From Brachyhypopomus gauderio (lineage: Eukaryota > Chordata > Actinopteri > Gymnotiformes > Hypopomidae), in the NCBI RefSeq assembly GCF_052324685.1, contig NC_135214.1:25599124-25663123 (forward strand): a stretch of 64,000 nucleotides of DNA, given 5' to 3'. The notes beneath the pieces were generated by a model. It was not told the DNA's origin. It was given only the letters and a program-made list of their open reading frames with translations, and did no database searches. How positions within the stretch are numbered: position 1 is the first letter of the stretch; every line of letters starts with the position of its first letter. Both the position numbers and the translations under genes were made by a program. Positions 34,105 through 45,720 of this stretch are shown here, in pieces.

Positions 34105-34622
34105 TGCTCAGGGTGGAGGTGGTTGGTGCAGCAGGGTTGAGGTGGTTGGTCCTCAGGGTGAGGGGTGGAGGTGGTTGGTGCAGCAGGGTGGAGGTGGTTG
34201 GTCCTCAGGGTGAGGGGTGGAGGTGGTTGGTGCAGCAGGGTGGAGGTGGTTGGTCCTCAGGGTGAGGGGTGGAGGTGGTTGGTGCAGCAGGGTGGAGGTG
34301 GTTGGTCCTCAGGGTGAGGGGTGGAGGTGGTTGGTGCAGCAGGGTGGAGGTGGTTGGTCCTCAGGGTGAGGGGTGGAGGTGGTTGGTCCTCAGGGTGAGG
34401 GGTGGAGGTGGTTGGTGCAGCAGGGTGGAGGTGGTTGGTCCTCAGGGTGAGGGGTGGAGGTGGTTGGTGCAGCAGGGTTGAGGTGGTTGGTCCTCAGGGT
34501 GAGGGGTGGAGGTGGTTGGTGCAGCAGGGTGGAGGTGGTTGGTCCTCAGGGTGAGGGGTGGAGGTGGTTGGTCCTCAGGGTGAGGGGTGGAGGTGGTTGG
34601 TCCTCAGGGTGAGGGGTGGAGG
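34105..34622. repeat. G-rich minisatellite
   Basis: Units ggtggaggtggttggtgcag and ggtggaggtggttggtcctc alternate with agggtgagg. The strong G-richness of the plus strand (GGTGG-type runs) could favour G-quadruplexes. Confidence 0.92.
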
Positions 34623-35004
34623 TCTCCATGCAGCTGCTGCTACTCTTCCACCCTCGTTCCTCCTCTCCAGAGTACTCGTAGCAGGGTGCAGTTAATTCAG
34701 GCATATGTTAGGTGTGGGACTGTCCTGGGGTAAGAGAACTCTTGTCTCCTGGTGTGCCTGCAAACTGAGCTACACACACACACACACACACACACAGTCC
34801 ACAGTTGAAGGTGAGAGTCCACGTTCCTCCTGCTGCAGACACAAAGCTCAACATCTTTCACTAAATACACTCCAGAACTCACACAGCACAGTTTGCTTCA
34901 GGGTTTATTTTAATACTACAGCCTTATTTAAAGAACTAATCTGAATTTGTTCTTATTTTGCGTGTGCACGAGTGTGCATGTGTGCGCGCAAGTTATCTTC
35001 TGCA

Positions 35005-35447
35005 AATCTGGTAGAAATGCTCTAGATACCTGTGATGTATTCAGATGTATAAATGGGGTATAAATGCTCTAGATACCTGTGATATATTCAGATGTGTAAA
35101 TGGGGTATAAATGCTCTAGATACCTGTGATGTATTCAGATGTATAAATGGGGTATAAATGCTCTAGATACCTGTGATGTATTCAGATGTATAAATGGGGT
35201 AGAAATGCTCTAGATACCTGTGATATATTCAGATGTATAAATGGGGTAGAAATGCTCTAGATACCTGTGATGTATTCAGATGTATAAATGGGGTATAAAT
35301 GCTCTAGATACCTGTGATGTATTCAGATGTATAAATGGGGTAGACATGCTCTAGATACCTGTGATGTATTCAGATGTATAAATGGGGTAGAAATGCTCTA
35401 GATACCTGTGATGTATTCAGATGTATAAATGGGGTAGAAATGCTCTA
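35005..35447. repeat. 47-bp minisatellite, about 9 copies
   Basis: The unit is tagaaatgctctagatacc, then tgtgatgtattcagatgta and taaatgggg, with few mismatches. It ends about 130 bp before the nim1k start codon. Confidence 0.95.
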
Positions 35448-35579
35448 GCTTCGTGTCCTGCCTATTTGTCCTTTTGTTTCTGTTTCTGCTACAAACATTT
35501 TCCATTTCCCGCCTCCAGATGGCGCCTTAGTCTCAGCTCCTCTGCCATGATGTAAGCCCCCTAGTGTCCGTTTGGTGGG

Positions 35580-36006
35580 ATGACAGCGGTGTACCCGGCC
35601 GGCCAGAGTGCCGGGGTGGGCTCAGTGATGGCCCCAGGTGCCCAGCGTTACGCCCACTGGACCCGGCAGGACAGTTCGGACGTCTGCACGGACGACGAGA
35701 GTCCGCAGGCCCACAGGATCTCCCCGCTGGAGAAGCTCAACCTGGATATGTGTGAGGACGAGAAGGTGGTGCGTGAGCTGACCGTGGGACGCCGCATCGG
35801 CTTCTACAAGGTCCGCGGGGAGATCGGCTGTGGGAACTTCTCCCAGGTGAAGCTGGGGATCCATGCCCTGACGAGAGGTACGTGCCAGGAGACCCATGGA
35901 CTGGGTCGCACCTCCAGCTTTTAGCAGGCTCAGCTTGATAATAATAATAATAATAATAAGAATACTGTATTCATAGCATAGCTACAGTGTGTATGTGTGT
36001 GCGCAG

Positions 36007-36083
<77 letters not shown>

Positions 36084-38034
36084 GGAGCTAGTGCCGTCCC
36101 TCGATCAGAGACAGGGATTGAGACGGGGATTGATTTGAGGCGTCCCGTTTCTGTTGAGGTTTTTAGAATTGCTGCAGACCTCATCAGAGTTCAGAGTGCG
36201 TGAAAGTGCTTGCTGGACCAGACGCTCTAAAACAGGAGCCCTGCAGACTCCCCACCTGCTTTTAGCTTTGCAACAAACCCAATCAAATAGGTCTACTGTC
36301 ACCATTCATAATGCAGGTCATTAAACAGGCTGATGTCATTAAACAGTCTGACCCTTTTGCAAAAGTTTGTCCACCACCACTGAAGGTTTTATATACACTT
36401 CCCACCTTAATGCGTATTAAAGCATATTTAATTATTTAATATAATTAAATTGATATTACAATTAACATAACATGTTATATTTAAATAACATTGCCTAAAT
36501 ATCTTACATGGGATTAAATAGCTGTAATGGAGAATGTCATGCTCCACAGATAAAGTAGCCATTAAAATCCTGGACAAGACCAAGCTGGACCAGAAAACCC
36601 AGAAGCTGCTCTCCCGTGAGATCTCTAGCATGGAGAAGCTCCATCACCCCAACATCATCCGCCTGTACGAGGTGGTGGAGACACTGACTCGCCTCCACCT
36701 GGTGATGGAGTACGCTGGTGGGGGAGAGCTCTACACCAAGATCACCACGGAAGGAAAGCTGTCCGACATCGACAGCAAGATAGTCTTCTCTCAGGTCCTG
36801 TCAGCGGTCAAGCACATGGTGAGTTTGCACTCAGACCTGATTCCAGATGACGGCCATGGTGTCTGACGTTTAGCCTTTAGCTGAATGGGGGATTTGAAAG
36901 GCGCTACTGGTGCCAGGGGTCAGATCTGTGTGTTTGGGCACAACTGAACTCTTTCACTCCCCTTTATACTCCTGTTTGCTGTATTTCTGGCCATTACAGC
37001 GTCTGTGTCTCTGCTTGTGCGGCAGCGTCTGTGTGTGTGGATTTTGTGTCTTCAGTCCAACTGCATTCGTAGTGATTTTAGCTCTTCCTGTTGGGTTTCA
37101 AGCTCTGTTTGCTCCACACTTTGAGACCCTCAACGCAGCTTCCAAACAGGGACACACGAGTCTATTAGGACTAGACTCTGGATTCACCCAAGATAAAAAC
37201 AGCACAAAAATATTCCATAAAATCAAAAAAGCACTTTTAATGTTTCACACTAAAATCTTCCAAAATCTTCCTCCCTTCCTGTAGCACGACAACAATATAA
37301 TCCACCGGGATCTGAAAGCAGAAAACGTGTTTTACTCCTGCAGCACCTGTGTGAAGGTGGGTGACTTTGGCTTCAGCACGCTGAGCCGGCGTGACCAGAC
37401 GCTCAGCACCTTCTGTGGTTCTCCTCCCTACGCCGCCCCCGAGCTCTTCCGCGACCAGCACTACGTGGGTGTGTATGTGGACATCTGGGCGCTGGGCGTG
37501 TTGCTGTTCTTCATGGTGACGGGTACCATGCCGTTCCGAGCCGACACCGTAGCCAAGCTCAAACGCAGCATCCTGGAGGGTGCGTACACGCTGCCCGCCT
37601 GGGCGCCCGAGCCCTGCCAGCGTCTGATACGCAGCATTCTCCAACCGCAAGCGTCCGAGCGCTGCTCTCTGGAGCACATGATGAGCAGCGAGTGGCTGCT
37701 TCACGTCGACTTCCCCCGTGCCACCGAGCCCTTCAGCCTGGACCCGCTGCACCTGGCGTCGGTGGCCGAGCTGGAGGAGGAGGAGGGTGAGGTGAAGGCC
37801 GCCTTGGAGAAGCTCGGCATCACGGCCGAACACATCCGCAACAACCAGGGAAAAGACTGCAGGAGCTCCATTACGGGCGTGTACCGCATCCTCCTGCACC
37901 GGGCGCACAGGCGGCGTGCCGTGGAGAGCATGCCCGTCGTCACGCACGTCGTCAACGGTGCCGAGGGGAAGAAAGGACAGCTGAGGACGTACAGGAGACT
38001 GAGGCACACCTCAAAACTGTGCGCCATTTTGTGA
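35580..38034 (+). CDS. nim1k: NIM1 serine/threonine kinase (AMPK-related)
   Basis: Coding exons are 35580-35877, 36550-36818 and 37285-38034, in phase, about 438 residues, close to the human NIM1 length. Start MTAVY and end TSKLCAIL match NIM1 termini. The kinase domain shows the P-loop [11 protein letters not shown] (80-90), VAIK with catalytic lysine ~105, HRDLKAEN (196-203), DFG (216-218) and the activation loop [14 protein letters not shown]. The Thr near 231 is the LKB1-type site of AMPK-related kinases. [10 protein letters not shown] and SSITGVYRI follow the catalytic domain. It is probably a soluble cytoplasmic kinase. All catalytic residues are present. A (GT)n tract lies in intron 1. 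Confidence 0.96.
36009..36080. repeat. (GT)n microsatellite in nim1k intron 1
   Basis: A nearly pure GT run with one interruption; a short (aat)n run precedes it at 35937-35958. Confidence 0.95.
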
Positions 38035-38560
38035 TGCTAACAACACAGATAGACTTCTTTTTTTTAGAAAAAAAACTTAGACAAACAAACCACAGCTTGC
38101 TTAAGAATGAAAGGAGGGGTGTGTGAAGGGGTGTGTGAAGGGCGCTGGTGTGATGTTCCTCGGTTAGGTGTGCTGGCTTCTCCTTCCTATGCACACACAG
38201 GAACTTTACACTAGCGCTTGTTCTTACCACTAGCGTTTGTTTTTTACACTAATGCTTACACTAGCATTTGTTCAGGTCATGTTTGTTACATCTCGTTCAA
38301 CCATAAAATGGTTTATGCTGCATAGTCTAAATATTTATTTTAAAGAATTATTATAATGAACAGGATATACAACCAAAGCAGAATGTCTGTTGTGTAGAGA
38401 ATCCCTAGAGCTGCCTCTAATACACAAAAATAACATTATTTTCATTGTTAAGATAATTATTTGCATGTCTAGATGATTGCTTGCTGGGACATTTATTTAT
38501 TTGAATTACTTCATTAGCATAATTTATTCACATTTTATGTATGAAATAAAATAAACACAA
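38035..38560 (+). other. nim1k 3' UTR
   Basis: Non-coding. Two overlapping poly(A) signals AATAAA occur at 38545-38550 and 38550-38555. Confidence 0.65.
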
Positions 38561-38804
38561 AAATGTATTTAATGAGACATTGCTAGGTTACATAAGTTAA
38601 AATGTGTTTATTTAATCCTGCAATATATCGTGTTGTTTACAATTTTTGACTATACAGTAAAAGTTTATTGACTATACAGAAAAAGTTTCTTTAAAAGCTC
38701 GAAGAAAGGAGGATACTTTTACTCTGCATCAAAAGACGATACTGACGACAAAAGGTTAATCTAGCGATGCGTGCGCACTTTTAAAGACTACATCTCCTAC
38801 AAAC

Positions 38805-39650
38805 TAGAGTCCTGCACGGGTCCGATTTTTGAGACCCGTACCCACCCATATCCGCAGAGTACAGCACCCACCCGCCCGCGAATCCGTGGCTATTTCAAAG
38901 TTAAATCCGTACCCGCCCGGACCCGTTAATATTCTACCCGTTACCCACCCGTGCCCGTGAAAAATCACACAAATCGAAAGTATTCCTATAGAGCACTTTA
39001 TTTTTCAATGCGCCTCTGAAAAAACGTCAGTACAACACAAAATAAAATATAAGGTTGCTGTGCAGGAACAGTATGGCTATTCCTATCTAAAATTAGCAAC
39101 TGCAAAACGAGAGGGAACAAATGCCAGTATAACAACTAAATAAAATCGCATAGGCTCACAAATCTATCCTAGGTTACTGTGCAGGGACAGTATATCGTCC
39201 ACAGTCCCAGGTTTGAGCTGCGTTCTGCGCTCTTGGATCACAAATCCTAAACGCCAAGTTCTCTCTCGTCATTTTTCCTTGTTCTAGCACGGCCACCCAT
39301 TTGCTTTGTAACCACCAAGCAAGCTACAATAAATACCCGGTACTGCGTTATAACCAGCCTCTGCTCATGTTTCCGCTGGGAAAGAACCGAAGTTTGGGTA
39401 TTACCCCAGAACAGGTGAAGAGTAAAGTTCAGCCCGCTCGCCACCACCATCGGGAGGCGCTAATCAGGCAAAATGTAACACTATGTTCATTACGTAGCAA
39501 ATAAAAGCCTACTAAAAATGACCACTTATTTAACTTACCCGCCCGCATACCCACCCGTAAAATTTCGGTATGTGTAAAACCCACCCGTTTCAGCATCTAT
39601 TTGCCCGTACCCGTGGGTACCGGCGGTACCCGACCCGGTGCAGGACTCTA
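38805..39650. mobile_element. hAT-type non-autonomous element, 846 bp
   Basis: Inverted ends tagagtcctgcacgggtc and gacccggtgcaggactcta are flanked by perfect 8-bp duplicates ctacaaac (38797-38804 and 39651-39658). Subterminal repeats of cccgcccg/acccacccg type are abundant near both ends. No transposase frame survives. Confidence 0.85.
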
Positions 39651-39664
39651 CTACAAACCCTTTC

Positions 39665-39843
39665 AGATGAGTGCGCATGCGCACTCGCCATGTAGGGATG
39701 ACGCAATTTCTGCCTCGTTGGAGGGTTATTTCACCAGGAAGGGGATGTGGAGACCGGAGAGAGGAAGGACGCCTTTAAGTCATCTTAAGTGTGTGTGCGT
39801 TCATATCAACATATCTGACAAGAAATAAACGGAGCGAACAAAG
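39665..39843 (+). promoter_or_regulatory. NRF1-type promoter and possible non-coding exon
   Basis: An 18-bp perfect palindrome, gagtgcgcatgcgcactc (39669-39686), contains the consensus NRF1 site TGCGCATGCGCA. About 160 bp downstream a consensus donor, aag|gtaagt, ends at 39843. It may be an upstream leader exon of creb3l3 or an unannotated transcript. Confidence 0.45.
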
Positions 39844-40319
39844 GTAAGTCCCCTCGGAACTAAGAGCGCTTCAAAGCTAAACATCTAAACATCTGCTTTT
39901 GTGATCTTATATCAGGGGCTGCGGCGCGCTGCTCGTCTCCGGCTTAACGTCATTAACAGTCGCACTGTGGACCACGCGTGTTATTTATTAATCATTTTAA
40001 TCATTCGATGTACGTTAAAGATACAGAAAGAACACGACGCTTTGTGCATCCATAAGCTGTATTGTTCACATGGATGCGCGCGTCCGGTTGTGCGCGTGCG
40101 TGTCTGCGCCAACGTCTCCGGTAACGGCCTCCGGTAGACGGATACCGCGCTCACGGGCCAACGCGTCCGTTTCACCACAAACTATAGTGATTTTCTTATT
40201 AAAGTGAATTATAGCATTTTTGTTTGTTTATTTCAGAGTTTGTTTTGTGGTAATAATTCTATGTAAATACAAAAGGCGTAATTAAATAAACGCCGCGAGC
40301 CTCTTGTGCTTGACAACAT
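39844..40319. other. region between two promoter-like blocks
   Basis: CpG-containing DNA without recognised genes. Confidence 0.4.
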
Positions 40320-40485
40320 CGGCATGTGACAGGTGGGCGGGGCCTGCCGAACAGGGTCAGCCAATGGGACCCGGCGAAAGGGCGACGTCAGCGTTCACAG
40401 CATTGCGTCATTGTGGGGGTTTTGTTTGTTGCTGACGCGCCGCGTGTCCGTTTTGTACACGTTTGCTGTGTCTGACCACGTCTAG
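40320..40485 (+). promoter_or_regulatory. creb3l3 proximal promoter with CCAAT and CRE-like sites
   Basis: A GC box (gggcgggg at about 40336), CCAAT (40361-40365), a CRE-like gacgtca (40384-40390) and attgcgtcat (40402-40411, a C/EBP-ATF composite pattern) stand within 165 bp of the ATG. Such sites fit control by bZIP stress factors, possibly including its own product. Confidence 0.5.
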
Positions 40486-40805
40486 ATGTCGCTTACCGAT
40501 GATCTACCAGACGTGGACAGCGCGGATCTGCTCGGGCTGCTGTTTCAAGACCCGAGAAATAACGACCTGTTCTTTTCTGATGGAAACGACCTGATCGAAG
40601 ACCTGCTGTCTCAGCAGGACGTGAGTGCCAAAGGTTCCGCTCTCCGTCCTCATAATCCACGTGATCTCGCGGGCACAATACACACTTCACGTTTCTGTGA
40701 TGGCGGAAAACCCAATGTACAGAAAACAACTCTTCAGTTCTCTAATGTTAAATGATCCCAAAATCCTTTTTAAAATTGTTTAACCATTACAGTTGAATAC
40801 ACCGC

Positions 40806-40874
<69 letters not shown>

Positions 40875-42779
40875 CCTGTTATAAGGTTGCACAACATGAA
40901 AATATCAAAGTGATGTATTCTTAATTAAACATCCCACAAATTCAGTGGGACAATTAAATGTAAAATGCAAAACGGTGCCCCCTAGTGGACATACTGAATC
41001 AAGTCAACCTCCTGCCTGCTGTTTTCTCTTGGTTTTCTGTCACAGAAACAAAGGCAACATAAACTGAAACGTAACAGCTATTAACAACTTCATAAATGTG
41101 ATTTCAGAGCCAGCATGTCTTTATCAAAACGAAATAATAATAATAATAATAAATAACATTTTTCTTGAACATGTAACCCAGACATATATACTTCTACTCA
41201 TGTCTGTGTGGCCCTGTATAGTTAGTGTCTATGTGAAATCTGCCCTTGTTCACTGTATTAGTAGCTGACTTCACTGGTGGGTGGGATGTTCTCTGCAGAT
41301 GCTGGGTGACATGACAACGGAGGACTTCCTCAGCAGTCTATTGGGTGAGGATGACCAGGGCATGTCTGCTCTGTGTCCCTCTCACTCGCCATTGGGCAGT
41401 GACAGCGGCATCTCGGAGGACACCACGCCCCCTCACTGCCAGAGCCCTCAAAGTGAGACAGACTCCACCCACAGCCCATCTCCTGTGGGCGTGGTTGAGG
41501 GGATGGTCGAGGGCGTGGTTGAGTGTTTGGAGGCCCAGGTGGTTCAGACGGATCACTGTTATTCACTGCAGCAGGACAGCTTTGCCCTGCAGAGCGTCCG
41601 AGCGGAGCAACCTGACGCCGACGTCTTCATCGACCTCGGTGAGTGGAGTGGGGGGGGTGGGGGTGGGGGTTGGGGTGGGGGACGGCACGGCGCCGACATC
41701 AGGCTGCAGAATGTGTTGAATTTCTGTGTGTGTTTGGTGTTGAGTGCCAGATACACAGAACGTCTTGCGTGTGTGAGTGGGGGTAGATGTCCCGCGTCCT
41801 GTCTGGGATTAAAGACTTAAGGGTTTTATGTGCTCTGGCTGACAGATGAGCTGGAAGAGAATATGAGTGACGACCTCTCCAGTGAACTGCCATGTTCTCT
41901 CACCATAGAGGAGTCTGCTCTGGGCAGCACAGCAGAACAGCAGGTAAACCTGGACACACACACACACACACACACACTCCAGACCTACATACACACACAC
42001 ACACACACACTCCAGACCTACACACACACACACACTCCAGATCTACACACACACTCCAGACCTACACACACACACACATTCATGCTTCACGTGTTCACCA
42101 GTCCACTGTTCCTCTGCTCTTTGTTCAAACGTTGTGTAACTGGTTGTTTGTGTGCCAGTTCCAGCTGAGGGAGCTGTTGTTGACGGAGGAGGAGAGGAGG
42201 CTTCTGGTGAAGGAGGGTGTGTCCATTCCTACGCACATGCCACTCACCAAGGTAACACCTCCCCGCGCAGACACATGCACACGACACGTGTCCTACGTGT
42301 CTTAAGTTTTATGTTCTTCGAGTTGAATAGCTCCCAGGTTACTTTGTAATCTTATCCACCAGCACCCATCCACTTCCTATGTCGAGAATGCCTGTTCAGA
42401 GCAAAATATTGACACTGAAATAGGTGTAGATTCTAGCGCCCCCTTCTGGAAGAAAGACAAAAAGCCCTCCTGCCTGTTAAAAGGGTGAAATGTGTGTGTA
42501 TAGGTCTGGAGTGTGAAGTGTGTGTGTGTGTGTCATGCTTTTGTGGTAGGCAGAGGAAAGAACACTGAAGAGGGTGCGGAGAAAAATCCGGAACAAACAG
42601 TCTGCTCAGGAGAGCCGCAAGAAGAAGAAGGTCTACGTGGACGGTCTGGAGAGCAGGTGCACACGCACACACCGGCGCACGTGCATCATAACACACACAC
42701 CGGCGCACGTGCATCATAACACACACACCGGCGCACGTGTTCATAAAAACAGGCTCATACACATCTCTACACACACATA

Positions 42780-42817
<38 letters not shown>

Positions 42818-44036
42818 ATATATAAATATACACCAGCTCAGCAGATCACAGGGGGCTGATCAGAAGTGTGTGTGTTGTGTTCCACAGAGTCGCTGCCTGC
42901 ACGGCTCATAACCAGGAACTGCAGAAGAAGGTTCATATGTTACAGAAGCAGAACATGTAAGACGAACGATGAGCTCCAGTTGGAGTGTGTGTGTGTGTGT
43001 GTGTGTGTGTCCTATTCCTGCCCTTCCTGCATAGATGGGTTTGATAGTGAACATGTTTCCTGTTGGCAGGTCTCTTATTGAGCAGTTGAAGAAGTTGCAG
43101 TCAATTGTGAAGATGTCCACGCTGAAGTCCAGCACAACCAGCACCTGTGTGATGGTGAGTAGCAGGAGTAGATACTGACCTCTACTACAGACAAAATACT
43201 ACTGACCTCTACTACAGACCCAATACCTAGCTAACCAAATTTAATAACAACCAAATGCCACACACCCACAACTTCCTCTGTCAGCGTCCCCATTAATGCT
43301 TTAGTAGAGGTGATTGTCCCTCGTTTATGCTTTTGGACTGGTGATTTCTGAGTTAATACTTCAGTAGAGGTGATTTGTCCTAATTAATACTTCAGTAGAG
43401 GGGATTGTCCTCATTAATACTTCAGTAGAGGTGATTTGTCCTAATTATTACTTCAATAGAGGGGATTGTCCTCATTAATGCTTTAGTAGAAGTGATCTGG
43501 CCTAATTAATACTTCAGTAGAGGGGATTTGTCCTAATTAATACTTCAGTAGAGGGGATTTGTCCTAATTAATACTTCAGTAGAGGGGATTGTCCTCATTA
43601 ATGCTTTAGTAGAAGTGATCTGTCCTTGTTAATACTTCAGTAGAGGTGATTTGTCCTAATTAATACTTCAGTAGAGGGGATTATCCTAATTAATACTTCA
43701 GTAGAGGGGATTTGTCCTAATTAATACTTCAGTAGAGGGGATTGTCCTCATTAATGCTTTAGTAGAAGTGATCTGTCCTTGTTAATACTTCAGTAGAGGG
43801 GATTGTCCTAATTATTACTTCAGTAGAGGGGATTGTCCTCATTAATACTTCAGTAGAGGGGATTGTCCTCATTAATGCTTTAGTAGAAGTGATCTGTCCT
43901 TGTTAATACTTCAGTAATTCTGTTTTCTTGTAGGTGTTCCTGCTGTCGTTCTGTCTCATTATTTTCCCATCGGTTAATCCGTTTGGCAGTACCAGCCAGA
44001 AGGACGTGTACACCTCCTCCACAGGTAACCAGTGTG

Positions 44037-44073
<37 letters not shown>

Positions 44074-44202
44074 CAGCGCATTTCTGCATATATTTCAGTC
44101 AGAGTTCACTGGTCATATGTCTTGGGACCATGAACACATGACAATTGCAAAAATCAGAAGAGACCTGGATAAACAGCAGAGAAATGTGAATATATACGTC
44201 AG

Positions 44203-44287
<85 letters not shown>

Positions 44288-44885
44288 TGTGTGTCACGCC
44301 TGCACAACACAGACTAAATAGCCCACACTAAGGGTTTCTGTGAGAAGTTGGAGTAGGTTTCTGAATTCCCACTGCAGATAAATGGACCTACAAAGTGCGT
44401 TCCGATCCTCCCACATCTTGGCGAGGAGGAACCCAAAGTGAAGAACCCGTTAGTCGCCACTGTTAGAAATCTTGTTTTCCTGTTCAAACTGGTGTTTCCT
44501 CTGTGTGGCAGTCATGCCCCGTGCCCTGCGCTCCTACCCGGCGTTGCCCGCGCCTGACGTCAGCGCCAGCCCCTCCAAGGACGCTGTGGATGTGGCCACC
44601 GTGGAAAACAACCAGATCCTGATGACCGGCGGGCAGAACCACACCCCAGACTACCAGCGAGTGGAGCAGTCCGACTCCGAGTCTGGCGTCAACAGCAACT
44701 CCTCGGCCGATTTCCCCAGCGGGTCACAGCCCGAGGTTCCGCCGGCCGGGCCGCTGGCTGAAGAGCACAGCAGCGCAGCAGCGCCCCCTGTGGCCTACGA
44801 CGGGCAGAGCAAAGCTAAGGACAGCTGGATGGGACAGAAGCCCACATCCATCATCATCCAGCAGCACCGCTCAGACGAAATGTAG
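40486..44885 (+). CDS. creb3l3: CREB3L3-like ER-membrane bZIP transcription factor
   Basis: Nine coding exons: 40486-40620, 41299-41638, 41846-41943, 42159-42251, 42550-42656, 42888-42956, 43070-43154, 43934-44024 and 44512-44885. Phases agree, about 463 residues. An acidic activation region has [14 protein letters not shown]3-family box [15 protein letters not shown] precedes the basic region [18 protein letters not shown] (about 231-248) and a leucine zipper. A membrane segment [14 protein letters not shown] lies at ~310-323, and a luminal tail of ~140 residues follows. RALR (343-346) is a possible site-1 protease site. In the family, the factor sits in the ER and is cut in the Golgi to free a nuclear fragment controlling liver lipid and acute-phase genes. 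CREB3L3 is favoured over other members by the [10 protein letters not shown]...[10 protein letters not shown] pattern; the exact teleost copy is unsure. Confidence 0.9.
40808..40870. repeat. (GT)n microsatellite in creb3l3 intron 1
   Basis: A pure GT run of about 60 bp. Confidence 0.95.
41954..42078. repeat. (CA)n-based minisatellite in creb3l3 intron 3
   Basis: CA runs separated by ctccagacctaca-type spacers, starting right after the exon 3 donor. Confidence 0.9.
42655..42814. repeat. short tandem repeats and (GT)n in creb3l3 intron 5
   Basis: Three copies of an ~30 bp unit (caccggcgcacgtgcatcat) are followed by acacgtgtgtgt and a GT run at about 42782-42814. Confidence 0.88.
43180..43915. 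repeat. about 30-bp minisatellite filling creb3l3 intron 7
   Basis: Units cttcagtagaggggattgtc and ctaattaata alternate with variants carrying gctttagtagaagtgatctg. More than 20 copies occupy most of the 779-bp intron; higher-order blocks of several units recur. Confidence 0.92.
44041..44286. repeat. (CA)n and (GT)n tracts in creb3l3 intron 8
   Basis: A CA run at 44040-44071 and an 80-bp GT run at about 44206-44286 lie in the same intron in complementary orientation. Confidence 0.92.
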
Positions 44886-45720
44886 AAAAATAGTGATGTT
44901 GGACAAAGGGACACGCTGTAATTAGTTTTGATTTGACCTGCTGTCGGGTCCTGGGACTTGGTTCTGGTCTGTCTCCTCGACCACGTTTCTGTCTTTATTA
45001 TACTGAACTACTGCTTTTTATGTTTCAAATGCACTTTTGTCACATCCACCTGTGTGGTGCCATTTGTTCTCCCGTGTGTGTGAAGAGGACCATGGTGACA
45101 CTGCGTCCATAAGGCTCAGCTGCTCTGGGCTGCAAGCGGGCAGATTGGCCTCAGAACTTGTCCTTTCCCTTGACCTTTCCCTTGACATGAGACTGTTGTG
45201 CTCCTGACGCCTTCCTGCTACAGACTACACAGTCATGCCCAGTGCACGGTCCAAAGCTCTGAGAAGGAACGGCCCCCTGAACGGAAGGACCAGCTAGATG
45301 AAGCTCACCCGTCTCTTTGTCTTGTTTTTAATTTTCATTTATTTACGCTGGGGGGGGCAGCTTCCTTCTGTGGTAATCATGGAGTCGTTATCGGCAATCT
45401 GAAGAGCTGTTGCTGTAAATATAGCTTAGCAACTTGTAGCTGTTATAATGGTGAGTATTACCTGTATTAGCTGTTTTACCTGTATTACAGGTATTACCTG
45501 TTTTTCAGTCTGATGTTCATTATGATCTGCACTGTTAATGAGATTTTATTAATATAAATATTTTGATTTGTTTTATGAAGATTATTATTATTTTTTGTCT
45601 TTTTAAATTGTTATTCCCGTGAGCAGAACACGGGGCCTGAGCTGACTGATGGGCTCAGAATAATGATGAACTGTGTTTTGGTCATGTGCTTCTTACTGAA
45701 CAGCCTGATTAAAAAGATTC
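44886..45720 (+). other. creb3l3 3' UTR
   Basis: Non-coding after the stop. ATTAAA at about 45706 is the best poly(A) signal seen. A small tacctgtatt-type repeat lies at about 45459-45502. Confidence 0.55.

Noticed and set aside
37237-38007. 256-codon open frame antisense to nim1k
   Set aside because: Shadow of the GC-rich kinase exon; no recognisable features.
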